Source: Helicobacter pylori (GTDB lineage Bacteria > Campylobacterota > Campylobacteria > Campylobacterales > Helicobacteraceae). Taken from it: DNA of 64,000 bases. This document shows positions 20,057 to 28,566 of this stretch, one piece after another. The notes beneath the pieces are model-generated. The model saw only the letters and a list, made by a program, of their open reading frames with translations, searched no databases and had not been told where the DNA came from. Numbering within the stretch: position 1 is the first letter of the stretch; each line of letters starts with the position of its first letter. Where the stretch lies: positions 434,001 to 498,000 of the forward strand of contig NZ_LT635477.1 in NCBI RefSeq assembly GCF_900120335.1, given 5' to 3'. The translations under genes and the position numbers were made by a program.

Positions 20057-21544
20057 TTAAATGAAAGTAACTTTATGATAATGCGTATCAAGCCCTAGAG
20101 CTTGCTTATCTTTTTCCCCCATAGCCATCAGCGCGATTTGAGGCAGTAATAAAGTGGGGGTGTTGTCATTATCTCTTTTATAAATTTTTGAAGCTTTTAA
20201 GCTTAAATTTTCAAAAGCGTGAAAAAGCCCTAAAGAATGCGCGATTAAAAAATCTGCCCCCAAATCAATCCCCAAATAGCGTAAATGCGCACACTGGAGC
20301 AAGCCATTTGTCTCATTGACTTCTAAAAGGGGGGCGTAATTTTGAAAAGACTCTAAAAAATTAGGGCTTTTTAAGTGGATTTTATGGAAAAAATGATCGC
20401 TTCGTTTAATACGAGAAAATTCAGCCCCTAAAAATTGATCAAACGGGCTTTTCAATTCCCATGCCAAAAATTCATTAACCCACTCATTGAGGTAGGCTAT
20501 CTCAATATCTTTTTCATAAACGAGTTGGTATTTTTTCAATTTTTCATTGACAGAGTCGATGATTTCAGGGTTGTTGTCTAAAACTTCTTTAGCATGCAAG
20601 ATATTCAAATACGCATCTTCTTCGCAAAAAATGAGCGAAACGCCATTAGCTTTGGCTAGAGCCAGATTATACGCACAAACCGTGAGAAAATCATGCGTGC
20701 TGATGATCTTCCCATAATAGCCCCCATCATAACAAAAAGGCAGATCAATGACTTTTTGCCCCATTTTTTCTAAATAGAACTTAGCACTTTTGAGAAGCGC
20801 TTGGGCGTTTAAATGCTTCGCATAAGCGTTAAAGAGCGCACAAGTTTTAGGGGGGTTGGGCGTTTTTGGGGGGTTAGAATGGTATTGAAAAAGGCTTAAA
20901 AGGTTTTTAGAAAAATCTTTCCATGGCTTGATTTTGGAGTTAGTGAGCATTTCTTGCAATTCATAGATTTCATGGTCAATATTATCATCGTTTTTATAGA
21001 GATAATGCGCCACGCTTAAAAAATTCATCACACCGCTTTCAGGCTGAGAAATCATCTCTAACAACCGATCCCGCTCTGTGGGGTAGCGCTTCATCAGCCA
21101 TTTAACATACAAGAAAAAGCCATCGCCCAGATATTTAGGGTTGGTTTGGGGGTTGATAAAATTGATTTGGATAAACTTTTCTAATTCTTCTTTTTCGCCT
21201 TTGGTGATATAGGGGACTTGTTTGAAAAAGTCTTCATAATTTTTTAAAACTTCCTTTTCATCAATCATTAAATCTTTTAAAGCGTATCGTTTGGATAGGG
21301 GATCTAACACCCATTCTTTAGAAAAAAACGCCACCAAATCGCTTATTTTAGCGTCTTCAAACACCGCAATTTGGTTGATTTTAAGCGCGATGTTTTCATT
21401 ATAGCTCACGCCTTTGAGTTGCTTTAAAAGATCCAAAAGGTATTGATCTTCTTGGTATTCTAAAAAATAAGACTCATAAGCTGGATTGTAATCTTTATTG
21501 GTTTCAAAACGAAAGACTTTTACATGCAATTTCAAAACGCTCAT
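20057..21544 (-). CDS. HdrB-like (CCG domain) protein with degenerate cysteine motifs
   Basis: A 495-residue protein. The N-terminal third resembles a ferredoxin-like/SdhB-type region without clear cysteine clusters. The C-terminal half has the layout of HdrB CCG domains: a leading Cys near TCALFNAYAKHLN, then FCYDGGYYG where CCG is expected, then FCEEDAYLNI where CxxCY is expected, and the typical end LLLPQIALMAMG...LGLDTHYHKV. Key cysteines are therefore partly lost. It probably derives from heterodisulfide reductase/succinate dehydrogenase-associated proteins, but redox activity is doubtful. Equivalent of HP0468. Confidence 0.65.
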   Translation of the reverse strand: MSVLKLHVKVFRFETNKDYNPAYESYFLEYQEDQYLLDLLKQLKGVSYNENIALKINQIAVFEDAKISDLVAFFSKEWVLDPLSKRYALKDLMIDEKEVLKNYEDFFKQVPYITKGEKEELEKFIQINFINPQTNPKYLGDGFFLYVKWLMKRYPTERDRLLEMISQPESGVMNFLSVAHYLYKNDDNIDHEIYELQEMLTNSKIKPWKDFSKNLLSLFQYHSNPPKTPNPPKTCALFNAYAKHLNAQALLKSAKFYLEKMGQKVIDLPFCYDGGYYGKIISTHDFLTVCAYNLALAKANGVSLIFCEEDAYLNILHAKEVLDNNPEIIDSVNEKLKKYQLVYEKDIEIAYLNEWVNEFLAWELKSPFDQFLGAEFSRIKRSDHFFHKIHLKSPNFLESFQNYAPLLEVNETNGLLQCAHLRYLGIDLGADFLIAHSLGLFHAFENLSLKASKIYKRDNDNTPTLLLPQIALMAMGEKDKQALGLDTHYHKVTFI

Positions 21545-21555
21545 TAATCAATCCT

Positions 21556-22044
21556 TTAGCTTTTGTGTAGATTTTCTAAAATCGCGCGGTTTTTGGAATT
21601 GGAAAAAAGAGCCTCTTTAGAATCCAACCATTCTTTAGACTCTCGTTCGTCTTTCTTTGGCTCTTGCATGAGCGGCTCTTCTTTTTGGAACAATTCAAGC
21701 GAATCGCAACGATTGAATAAAACGATATTTTCATTTTTTTCTTTGATAAGGATTTGAATGATGCCAGGAAGTTCCACTTGAACCACGCTACCAATATTGT
21801 TAGGGCCAAACCCGGCCTCAAACTGCACGCTTTGCGCGTCAATCATTAAACTCTCTAAGGTGTATCCGGCTAAAACAAACAGCACTAACGCGCCGAATTT
21901 TTCATGGATTTCTTTAGGGAGCTTGGGGGAAAAATCAATCGCATCCCTTTCGCACAAAAGGTTGAAACTCAAATGGTTTTTTGACAGAAATTGCAAGTAT
22001 TCAATGCAATGCTTGTTGTTTAAAAGCCTTAATTCTCTTCGCAT
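21556..22044 (-). CDS. Conserved Helicobacter protein of unknown function
   Basis: A 162-residue soluble protein with a beta-rich central part (ALVLFVLAGYTLESLMIDA; VVQVELPGIIQILIKE) and a charged, probably unstructured C-terminal third rich in Glu, Lys and Ser. I recognise no family. The ATG overlaps the 3' end of pepF by 16 bp and the gene precedes the HdrB-like gene by 11 bp, so the three are probably co-transcribed. Equivalent of HP0469. Confidence 0.65.
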   Translation of the reverse strand: MRRELRLLNNKHCIEYLQFLSKNHLSFNLLCERDAIDFSPKLPKEIHEKFGALVLFVLAGYTLESLMIDAQSVQFEAGFGPNNIGSVVQVELPGIIQILIKEKNENIVLFNRCDSLELFQKEEPLMQEPKKDERESKEWLDSKEALFSNSKNRAILENLHKS

Positions 22045-23765
22045 GCGAGCAACCTTTCAAATTCTTCTAATAAATGACGCACCTCTTGCATGCCAATTTC
22101 CCAAAATTCCTTGCTATCAATGTCAAAGCCAAACATGGACACTAATTCTTTAGGGCTTTTTGACCCTCCTAAGCTCAAAAATTCCGTGTAAGTTTTAACA
22201 AATTCTTTAGCGTCGCTTTTTTTATAAAGCCCATAAAGCGCTAAAGTCAAAAGCTGTCCGTAACTATAAGCGTAGCAATAAAAAGGCGAATGGATAAAAT
22301 GGGGGATATAGCTCCACCATAAATGGTAGTTTTTAGTGAGTTTCACGCTTTTTTCAAACATTCTTTGATTTTCTTCAAACCAGATTCGATCAAAATCTTT
22401 GGTGTCTAATTCTTCATCCATTTCGTGGATTCTTCTTTCAAAATTAGTCATCACCACTTGCCTAAAAAGCGTAGAAAAAATATCCTCTAACTTGCCGGCC
22501 AGCATGAAAAGAAGCTCATCAGATTTCAAACCCTTTTTCAAATGCTCAAAAAACAGCATTTCAGAAAAGACAGAAGCGGTTTCTGCGGTGGTTAAGGGCG
22601 TATCCATGTTCAATACGCCTTGTTTTTTGGATAATTCTTGGTGGATCATATGCCCAAATTCATGGGCGATAGTGAAAGCGTCTCGGCGATTCCCTGTGTA
22701 GTTTAACAGCACATAGGGGTGAGCGCTAGGCACCGTGCCATGGCTAAAAGCCCCACCTTGCTTAAAGTCTTTGGGGTGTGAATCCACCCACCCTTCTTTG
22801 ATCGCTTTAGAAGCGATTTTGTGAAATTCAGGGCTAAAGGCTTTAAGGGTTTTAAGCACTTCTTCTAGAGCTTGAGAGTAAGTCATAGTGATGCTCTCAT
22901 TGTTTAAAGGGGCGTAGCGATCGTAATCTTTGAGTTTATGCCCTAAAATTTGCGCTTTTTTATGATAGTAACGATGCACTAAGGAAAAGTTAGCGTTCAC
23001 GATTTCTATCATGCTATCCACGCTCTCTTGCGAGATTTGGTTGTCAATGTGGCGGAAACTCTCTTTTTTGTCGTATTTTCTCAGTTTGGTTTCAATGAGC
23101 AAATCCTTACGCACCATGTTTAAAATGTAAGTGAGTAAAGGGCGGGATTTTTCTAACGCTTTGCTGAAAGCTTTTTGAGATTTTTTACGGATCTTGCGTT
23201 TGGGGTTGTGCAAGAGGGCTAAAATTTCTTCTTCGCTTAAAGTTTTTTCTTCAAAAGGGATTTTTAAAGAAGAAAAATGTTCATCAAAAAGACGGCTAAA
23301 CGCGCCCACTCCCACAGGTGAAAGGGCTAGGGCGATCTTTTCTTCATCTAAATTCAAGGTGTGCTTTTTCTTTTCTATGAGATTGTTTAGATAAAAAGCA
23401 TGATCTTTGCATTTTTTAATGAAAGCGAGTTGTTTTTTGGCGTCCAAATTCTTAAATTCAATTTCAAAGAATAAAAGGTGTTGTTGGATATTCGCGCAAG
23501 CCATTTCGCATTGCGAATAAAACTTCGCTTCTTTGGTGTTCTTGGCAAAGAGTAATTGAGCGTAAGTCATCGCTCTAGAAATTTTTTCTAACAAATTTTC
23601 GTAATGTTTAAGAGCGTCGGCAAATCCTGTGGCGTCTAAATCCTTAAGGTTATTTTGATAAGCGCTCTCAAATTCTTGTGCTTCTGTTTGTAAGGTTTTT
23701 AAAAATTCTTCTGCGCTTTCTTTATTTTCAAATAAAGCGCTTAAATCCCATTCTTGCTCTTTCAT
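22029..23765 (-). CDS. pepF: Oligoendopeptidase F (M3 family zinc peptidase)
   Basis: A 578-residue cytoplasmic metallopeptidase of normal family length. It has the zinc-binding motif HEFGH at residues 368-372 (FTIAHEFGHMIHQ) and the downstream glutamate ligand region TAETASVFSEM. The family degrades short oligopeptides of roughly 7-17 residues. It heads the group pepF-HP0469-HP0468 on the minus strand. Confidence 0.94.
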   Translation of the reverse strand: MKEQEWDLSALFENKESAEEFLKTLQTEAQEFESAYQNNLKDLDATGFADALKHYENLLEKISRAMTYAQLLFAKNTKEAKFYSQCEMACANIQQHLLFFEIEFKNLDAKKQLAFIKKCKDHAFYLNNLIEKKKHTLNLDEEKIALALSPVGVGAFSRLFDEHFSSLKIPFEEKTLSEEEILALLHNPKRKIRKKSQKAFSKALEKSRPLLTYILNMVRKDLLIETKLRKYDKKESFRHIDNQISQESVDSMIEIVNANFSLVHRYYHKKAQILGHKLKDYDRYAPLNNESITMTYSQALEEVLKTLKAFSPEFHKIASKAIKEGWVDSHPKDFKQGGAFSHGTVPSAHPYVLLNYTGNRRDAFTIAHEFGHMIHQELSKKQGVLNMDTPLTTAETASVFSEMLFFEHLKKGLKSDELLFMLAGKLEDIFSTLFRQVVMTNFERRIHEMDEELDTKDFDRIWFEENQRMFEKSVKLTKNYHLWWSYIPHFIHSPFYCYAYSYGQLLTLALYGLYKKSDAKEFVKTYTEFLSLGGSKSPKELVSMFGFDIDSKEFWEIGMQEVRHLLEEFERLLACEEN

Positions 23766-23801
23766 AAAAGCCCCCTTTATTTAATAGTTTGAGTTCAATA
23801 C

Positions 23802-23835
23802 GCTTGTATTTTAACATAACACTGACAATACAAGC
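23802..23835. repeat. Perfect 9-bp inverted repeat between kefB and pepF
   Basis: GCTTGTATT (23802-23810) and AATACAAGC (23827-23835) form a 9-bp stem with a 16-nt loop. It lies upstream of pepF and just downstream of the kefB stop. No T-run follows on the minus strand, so it may be an operator or a weak kefB terminator. Confidence 0.4.
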
Positions 23836-23861
23836 AAACTTATCATTTGGTTTTTGCGCCA

Positions 23862-25112
23862 TTATTTTTTAGCCGGCTCATTTTCTTGGCTCTTTTGGTG
23901 CAAAATAAATTGAGCGATAGATTCCAGGTATTTTAAAATAAAAGGGGTTGCTAACATGGAAAAGACGACCATAAGGATAAGGAGTTGATGGATGTCATTT
24001 TGAGCGATATTTAAGATATTCTTTTGGTGCAAAAAACCAAGAATCCCTTTTTTTTCTTGTAAATTAAAGAGCTGGTGCGAGCCTGAATTTAAAAAGATAA
24101 CAAAGGAAAACTCCCCGATTTGTGCTAAAGAAAGGGCGGTTTTTATGGCGGTTTTAGCGTCTCTAAAAAAACGCAAAAGCGCATAAATGATAAAAGTCTT
24201 AAAACTCATCACTAAAATGAGTAAAAAGATGACGACAAAGAATTTCTCCATGAAGAAACTCACATTAATTTGCATCCCTATCGTAATGAAAAAAAGGGCC
24301 AAAAAGAGGTTTTTTAATTGCGCGAATTCTTCTTGGACATTGATTTTATAGCGCGATTTAGAAATCGCCATGCCCACAATGAACGCCCCCAAAGACATAG
24401 AAAACCCAAAAAAATGGCTCAACCCCGCCGCGCTGCAAACAATCACTAAAATCGTGCCTATAAAAATTTCAGGCAAGCGCGTGTCTTTCGCTTGCTCTAA
24501 GATGAGATTAGCCCCTTTTTTTCCAGGCAACAATAAAAGAACTAGAATAATCCCTGCTGAAATAAGGGTTTTAAGAATGAGCAAATTGACATGAGAATCC
24601 TTACTGCCTAGAATGGTCAAAATTAAAAGCATGGGAATGGCTGCAATATCTTGGAAAATCAAAATCCCCACCGCGCTCTTTCCCATAGGCGTGCTAAGCT
24701 GTTTGGAATCTTCAAAGAATTTCAACACAATGGCGGTTGAAGAGAGCGAAAGCCCCATGCCTAAAACAAGGGAAAAAATGGGCGAAAGACCCAGAACAAA
24801 ATACCCCACTAAAAAAGCGATTAAAGCGCACAAAATGACTTGTAAAAGCCCAAAAACCAGCACTTCTTGTTTGATGGACTTGAGCTTGTCAAAATTAAAC
24901 TCAATGCCTATCATAAACATTAAAAAGACGATACCAAATTCACCAATATCAGACAACAAATTAAAATCATTAATTTTAAAAAAAGCCGCTAAGACCGTTC
25001 CTGTGCAAATGTAACCAATAATAACGGGCATGTCTAATTTCTTTAAAAAGATTCCAAAGCCTACAGCAAGCCATAAGCCGGCAATAACAATATAAAGCGT
25101 GCTATTTTCCAT
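23862..25112 (-). CDS. kefB: Monovalent cation:proton antiporter-2 family (KefB-type) membrane protein
   Basis: A polytopic protein of 416 residues with about 12 membrane segments of the CPA2 family: GYICTGTVLA, FLMFMIGIEF, the conserved helix FGLLQVILC and GLSLSSTAIVLKFFED. There is no C-terminal TrkA-N domain, so it ends after the transport domain and is shorter than KefB/KefC of enterobacteria. I start at the ATG at 25112 (AAAGG five bases upstream, MENSTLYIVIAGLWL) rather than the longer frame from 25196, whose extra residues look non-coding. Substrate (K+ or Na+) unknown. Equivalent of HP0471. Confidence 0.85.
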   Translation of the reverse strand: MENSTLYIVIAGLWLAVGFGIFLKKLDMPVIIGYICTGTVLAAFFKINDFNLLSDIGEFGIVFLMFMIGIEFNFDKLKSIKQEVLVFGLLQVILCALIAFLVGYFVLGLSPIFSLVLGMGLSLSSTAIVLKFFEDSKQLSTPMGKSAVGILIFQDIAAIPMLLILTILGSKDSHVNLLILKTLISAGIILVLLLLPGKKGANLILEQAKDTRLPEIFIGTILVIVCSAAGLSHFFGFSMSLGAFIVGMAISKSRYKINVQEEFAQLKNLFLALFFITIGMQINVSFFMEKFFVVIFLLILVMSFKTFIIYALLRFFRDAKTAIKTALSLAQIGEFSFVIFLNSGSHQLFNLQEKKGILGFLHQKNILNIAQNDIHQLLILMVVFSMLATPFILKYLESIAQFILHQKSQENEPAKK

Positions 25113-25431
25113 AAAAACCTTTCCCCAGTAGGATCGATTCGCTCTAAAGAAATAAAAGCGAGACCATCCTCTTAAAATTAATCCATTAAACAACACTATT
25201 AAATTAAATAATATCTATCAAATATGTATAAGTAATTTATTATTTAAATCTTACTAAATCCGCTTTCAAACGCCAACACCAAACACCCTATTGAGTAAAA
25301 TAAAAATTGAAACGCCAAGATTATACTGCACTAAAACAAACTTTCTATTTATGAAAAAGATTTTTTAACCCCAACCTTTTAAGAGTCGGCTAGGGTTTGA
25401 TTTGATGAGAAAGAGCGAATGAAAGAATAAA
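25113..25431. other. Intergenic region between horE and kefB
   Basis: About 320 bp of AT-rich DNA without a convincing gene. The complement of 25320-25325 is TATAAT, a candidate minus-strand promoter for kefB with a leader of about 200 nt. The piece 25220-25260 is rich in TTATTATTT-like sequence of the sort bound by metal regulators in Helicobacter, but no exact operator can be claimed. Confidence 0.4.
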
Positions 25432-25992
25432 TTAGAAAGTGAAGACATAATCCACATACCAAGAATAGTAGCGGATAAGCCCTACATCTTTGCTGCCCTG
25501 ATTAACCATAGGGAATTTCACGCCCGCTTCAAACGCACTGCGATCCCCAACGCGCATTCTTCCGCCTAAATTCCATAAGAACTGGAATCTGGTTTGATTG
25601 ACATCATAAGGGAACATCCAAGTGTTTCCGGCTAATTGAACGCCACCAATGAGACCTAGAGCGAATTTATCCAAAGGAATGAGATTGACGATCAAATCGC
25701 CACCGCCACCATAGGTGAGCAAATTGGTTTTGGTGTGTTCAGTCCCTGAAGTGTTAAACCAATCTAAAAAGCCATACACCCTAGCCCCAAACCATTTATT
25801 GGCAAAGCCTACAAAACCTAATTTGAAATTCAAACCATAAAGGTCATTGCCATGACGCCAATCAGAGTAATTGCTGTTATAAGGACCATAACGACCTTGT
25901 TGATAACCCGCACCCATGAAAAACCCATTCACTTCGCCAGCTAACGCTAAACTCGCACTCAAGCTTAAAATACAAGCAATTCTTTTAATCAT
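25432..25992 (-). CDS. horE: Outer-membrane protein of the Hor family
   Basis: A 186-residue protein with a signal peptide cleaved after SLALA, an aromatic- and glycine-rich beta-barrel pattern (GNTWMFPYDVN; FQFLWNLGGRMRVGD) and the terminal YSWYVDYVFTF ending in Phe, as in H. pylori outer-membrane proteins. It is small compared with Hop adhesins. It lies divergently from modA. Equivalent of HP0472. Confidence 0.85.
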   Translation of the reverse strand: MIKRIACILSLSASLALAGEVNGFFMGAGYQQGRYGPYNSNYSDWRHGNDLYGLNFKLGFVGFANKWFGARVYGFLDWFNTSGTEHTKTNLLTYGGGGDLIVNLIPLDKFALGLIGGVQLAGNTWMFPYDVNQTRFQFLWNLGGRMRVGDRSAFEAGVKFPMVNQGSKDVGLIRYYSWYVDYVFTF

Positions 25993-26143
25993 AATAAATC
26001 CTTCTTGTTGAATTAAAGTTACACCCTAAGATCGGTTATTTTTCTAAAAGATTTAATTTTTTATCAAAGATGAGGGTTTTAGAGTGAAAATCTTGGTTAA
26101 ATACTGATAAGTGGGATACGCCCACCAACAAACCGTCTCAAAC

Positions 26144-26182
26144 TTTTAAGATACAAATTTTTAAGATACAAATAGGTATAAT
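26144..26182 (+). promoter_or_regulatory. modABC promoter region with tandem 15-bp repeat
   Basis: TTTTAAGATACAAAT occurs twice without a gap (26144-26158 and 26159-26173), followed by AGGTATAAT whose TATAAT is at 26177-26182. The start codon is at 26218. The two copies occupy the -35 region. Confidence 0.6.
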
Positions 26183-26217
26183 CAATAACTTTAATCATTT
26201 AAATAAAAGGGAGTTTT

Positions 26218-26958
26218 ATGAAAAATGCTTTCAAAGCGTTTGCCTTGTTAATCGTATTTTTCTCAAACGCTCTATTAGCGCAGGATTTAAAAATCGCTGC
26301 TGCTGCTAATCTCACGCGCGCTTTAAAAGCCCTTGTTAAAGAATTTCAAAAAGAACACCCCAAAGACGCTGTTAAGATTAGCTTTAATTCTTCAGGCAAA
26401 CTCTACGCTCAAATCGCTCAAAACGCCCCTTTTGATTTATTCATTTCAGCGGATATGACTAGACCTAAAAAGCTTTATGATGAAAAAATAACCCCTTTTA
26501 AAGAAGAAGTCTATGCTAAAGGCGTGTTGGTTTTATGGAGTGAAAATCTAAAAATGGATTCTTTAGAAATTCTTAAAGACCCTAAAATTAAATATATCGC
26601 TATGGCTAATCCTAAACTAGCCCCTTATGGAAAAGCCAGCATGGAAGTCTTAGATCGTTTAAAACTCACTCCCAGTCTTAAATCTAAAATCATTTATGGC
26701 GCTTCTATTTCTCAAGCCCATCAATTCGTCGCTACTAAAAACGCTCAAATAGGCTTTGGAGCGTTATCCTTGATGGATAAAAAAGATAAAAACCTCTCTT
26801 ATTTCATCATTGATAAAGCCCTTTATAACCCTATTGAACAAGCCTTGATCATCACTAAAAATGGGGCTAATAACCCTTTAGCCAAAGTTTTTAAAGATTT
26901 TTTATTCAGCCCTAAAGCTAGAGCTATCTTTAAAGAATACGGCTATATCATGGATTGA
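26218..26958 (+). CDS. modA: Molybdate ABC transporter, periplasmic binding protein
   Basis: A 246-residue substrate-binding protein. A signal peptide ends at SNALLA, then LKIAAAANLTRALKAL, SFNSSGKLYAQI and APFDLFISADM give the oxyanion-binding shell typical of ModA. AAAAGGGAG lies just before the ATG. First gene of a three-gene operon; molybdate serves molybdoenzymes such as BisC in this species. Confidence 0.94.
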   Translation: MKNAFKAFALLIVFFSNALLAQDLKIAAAANLTRALKALVKEFQKEHPKDAVKISFNSSGKLYAQIAQNAPFDLFISADMTRPKKLYDEKITPFKEEVYAKGVLVLWSENLKMDSLEILKDPKIKYIAMANPKLAPYGKASMEVLDRLKLTPSLKSKIIYGASISQAHQFVATKNAQIGFGALSLMDKKDKNLSYFIIDKALYNPIEQALIITKNGANNPLAKVFKDFLFSPKARAIFKEYGYIMD

Positions 26959-26980
26959 AACGCATTAAAAAAGGCGGATA

Positions 26981-27655
26981 ATGGATCATGAGTTTTTGAT
27001 TACCATGCGTTTGAGCTTTTCTTTAGCTTTGATTACCACCCTTATTTTACTCCCTATAGGGATTTTTTTGGGCTATTTTTTAAGCCTTAAACGCAATCTT
27101 TTAACGAGCTTAACAGAAACGCTTGTGTATATGCCTTTAGTTTTACCCCCAAGCGTGCTAGGGTTTTATCTCCTTTTAATCTTTTCGCCTTCTTCTTTTT
27201 TGGGAGCGTTTTTACAAGATGTATTCAATGTGAAACTCGTTTTTAGTTTCCAAGGGCTTATTTTAGGGAGCGTGATTTTTTCCTTGCCCTTTATGGTAAG
27301 CCCTATTAAAAGCGCGTTAATTTCCTTGCCAACTTCTTTAAAAGAAGCCAGTTATAGCTTGGGTAAAGGGGAATACTACACCCTTTTTTTCGTCCTACTC
27401 CCTAACATCAAACCCAGTTTATTGATGGCTATCATCACAACTTTTACGCACACTATAGGCGAATTTGGCGTGGTGATGATGCTTGGGGGTGATATATTAG
27501 GGGAAACAAGAGTGGCTAGCATTGCGATCTTTAACGAAGCTGAAGCGCTCAATTATTCTAAAGCCCATCAATACGCCTTAACGCTCACGCTTATCAGTTT
27601 TAGCCTCTTGTTTGTTACCCTATTTTTGAATAAAAAACAAAGCTCGTTTTTATGA
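26981..27655 (+). CDS. modB: Molybdate ABC transporter, permease
   Basis: A 224-residue inner-membrane permease with five hydrophobic helices. The ATPase-contacting EAA loop appears as EASYSLGKGEYYTLFFVLLPNI, and the ModB-type C-terminal GEFGVVMMLGG is present. The stop overlaps the modC start as ATGA. Normal length for ModB. Confidence 0.94.
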   Translation: MDHEFLITMRLSFSLALITTLILLPIGIFLGYFLSLKRNLLTSLTETLVYMPLVLPPSVLGFYLLLIFSPSSFLGAFLQDVFNVKLVFSFQGLILGSVIFSLPFMVSPIKSALISLPTSLKEASYSLGKGEYYTLFFVLLPNIKPSLLMAIITTFTHTIGEFGVVMMLGGDILGETRVASIAIFNEAEALNYSKAHQYALTLTLISFSLLFVTLFLNKKQSSFL

Positions 27656-28449
27656 TAAAAGCGCGGTTTAAAAAACGCCTTTTAGGATCTAGGGGCGCGT
27701 TTGATTTGAATATAGACTTAGAAATTAAAGAAGCAGAAGTTGTCGCTTTATTAGGAGAATCGGGTGCGGGTAAAAGCACGATTTTACGCATTTTAGCAGG
27801 GCTTGAAGCGGTGAGTAGTGGCTATATTGAAGCCAATCATTCAGTGTGGCTAGACACTCAAAAAAAGATTTTTTTAAAACCACAACAACGAAAAATCGGC
27901 TTTGTGTTTCAAGATTACGCCCTATTCCCTCATTTAAACGTGTATCAAAACATCGCCTTTGCTCACCCTAAAGATAAAAATAAAATCCACGAAGTGTTAC
28001 GCTTAATGCGTTTAGAAAACCTAAGCCAGCAAAAAATTCCCAAACTCTCTGGCGGGCAAGCCCAACGAGTCGCTTTAGCAAGAGCTTTAATCGCAGCCAA
28101 GAATTTATTGCTTTTAGATGAGCCTTTAAACGCCCTAGATAACGCCTTAAAAAACGAGGTGCAACAAGGCTTGCTTGATTTTATCAAGCGTGAAAATTTA
28201 AGCGTGTTATTAGTCAGTCATAACCCAAACGAAATAACCAAACTCGCGCGAACTTTCCTCTTTTTAAACAATGGCGTTATCAATCCTAATCAAGAAAATC
28301 GGCTTTTTTCAAACCGCTTATTGGTAAAACCTCTCTTTGAAGATGAAAATTATTGCCATTATGAGATCATTCCTCAAACGATCAGTTTGCCCAAAGATTG
28401 TCCGAACCCAACTTTTAAGCTTGATTTCAATCAAGGCAAAAAATTTTAG
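27652..28449 (+). CDS. modC: Molybdate ABC transporter, ATP-binding protein (short form)
   Basis: A 265-residue ATPase with Walker A GESGAGKST (about residues 35-43), signature LSGGQAQRVALARAL, Walker B LLLLDEPLNALD and the H-loop SH. The family usually has about 350 residues with a C-terminal molybdate-binding TOBE domain; here that domain is missing or reduced to about 60 residues. Often annotated modD in Helicobacter. It ends about 120 bp from the convergent gltX. Confidence 0.9.
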   Translation: MIKARFKKRLLGSRGAFDLNIDLEIKEAEVVALLGESGAGKSTILRILAGLEAVSSGYIEANHSVWLDTQKKIFLKPQQRKIGFVFQDYALFPHLNVYQNIAFAHPKDKNKIHEVLRLMRLENLSQQKIPKLSGGQAQRVALARALIAAKNLLLLDEPLNALDNALKNEVQQGLLDFIKRENLSVLLVSHNPNEITKLARTFLFLNNGVINPNQENRLFSNRLLVKPLFEDENYCHYEIIPQTISLPKDCPNPTFKLDFNQGKKF

Positions 28450-28566
28450 AAATATTTTTTTATTTTTCTCTTGAAACCCTCTTATTTTTCAAAAAAAGTT
28501 GCTTATCACAGCCGCTAAAATCAAGCCCTTTTATTATCAGCGTTCCATGAAAACAGAGCCAATTTT

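Noticed and set aside
21797-22153. Plus-strand frame of 118 codons across the pepF 3' end
   Set aside because: Lies opposite pepF and the HP0469-like gene; composition is that of a shadow frame with low-likelihood codons.
23802-23835. Inverted repeat as a NikR or Fur operator
   Set aside because: Arms and spacing do not fit the known NikR (TATWATT-N11-AATWATA) or Fur patterns; kept only as an inverted repeat.
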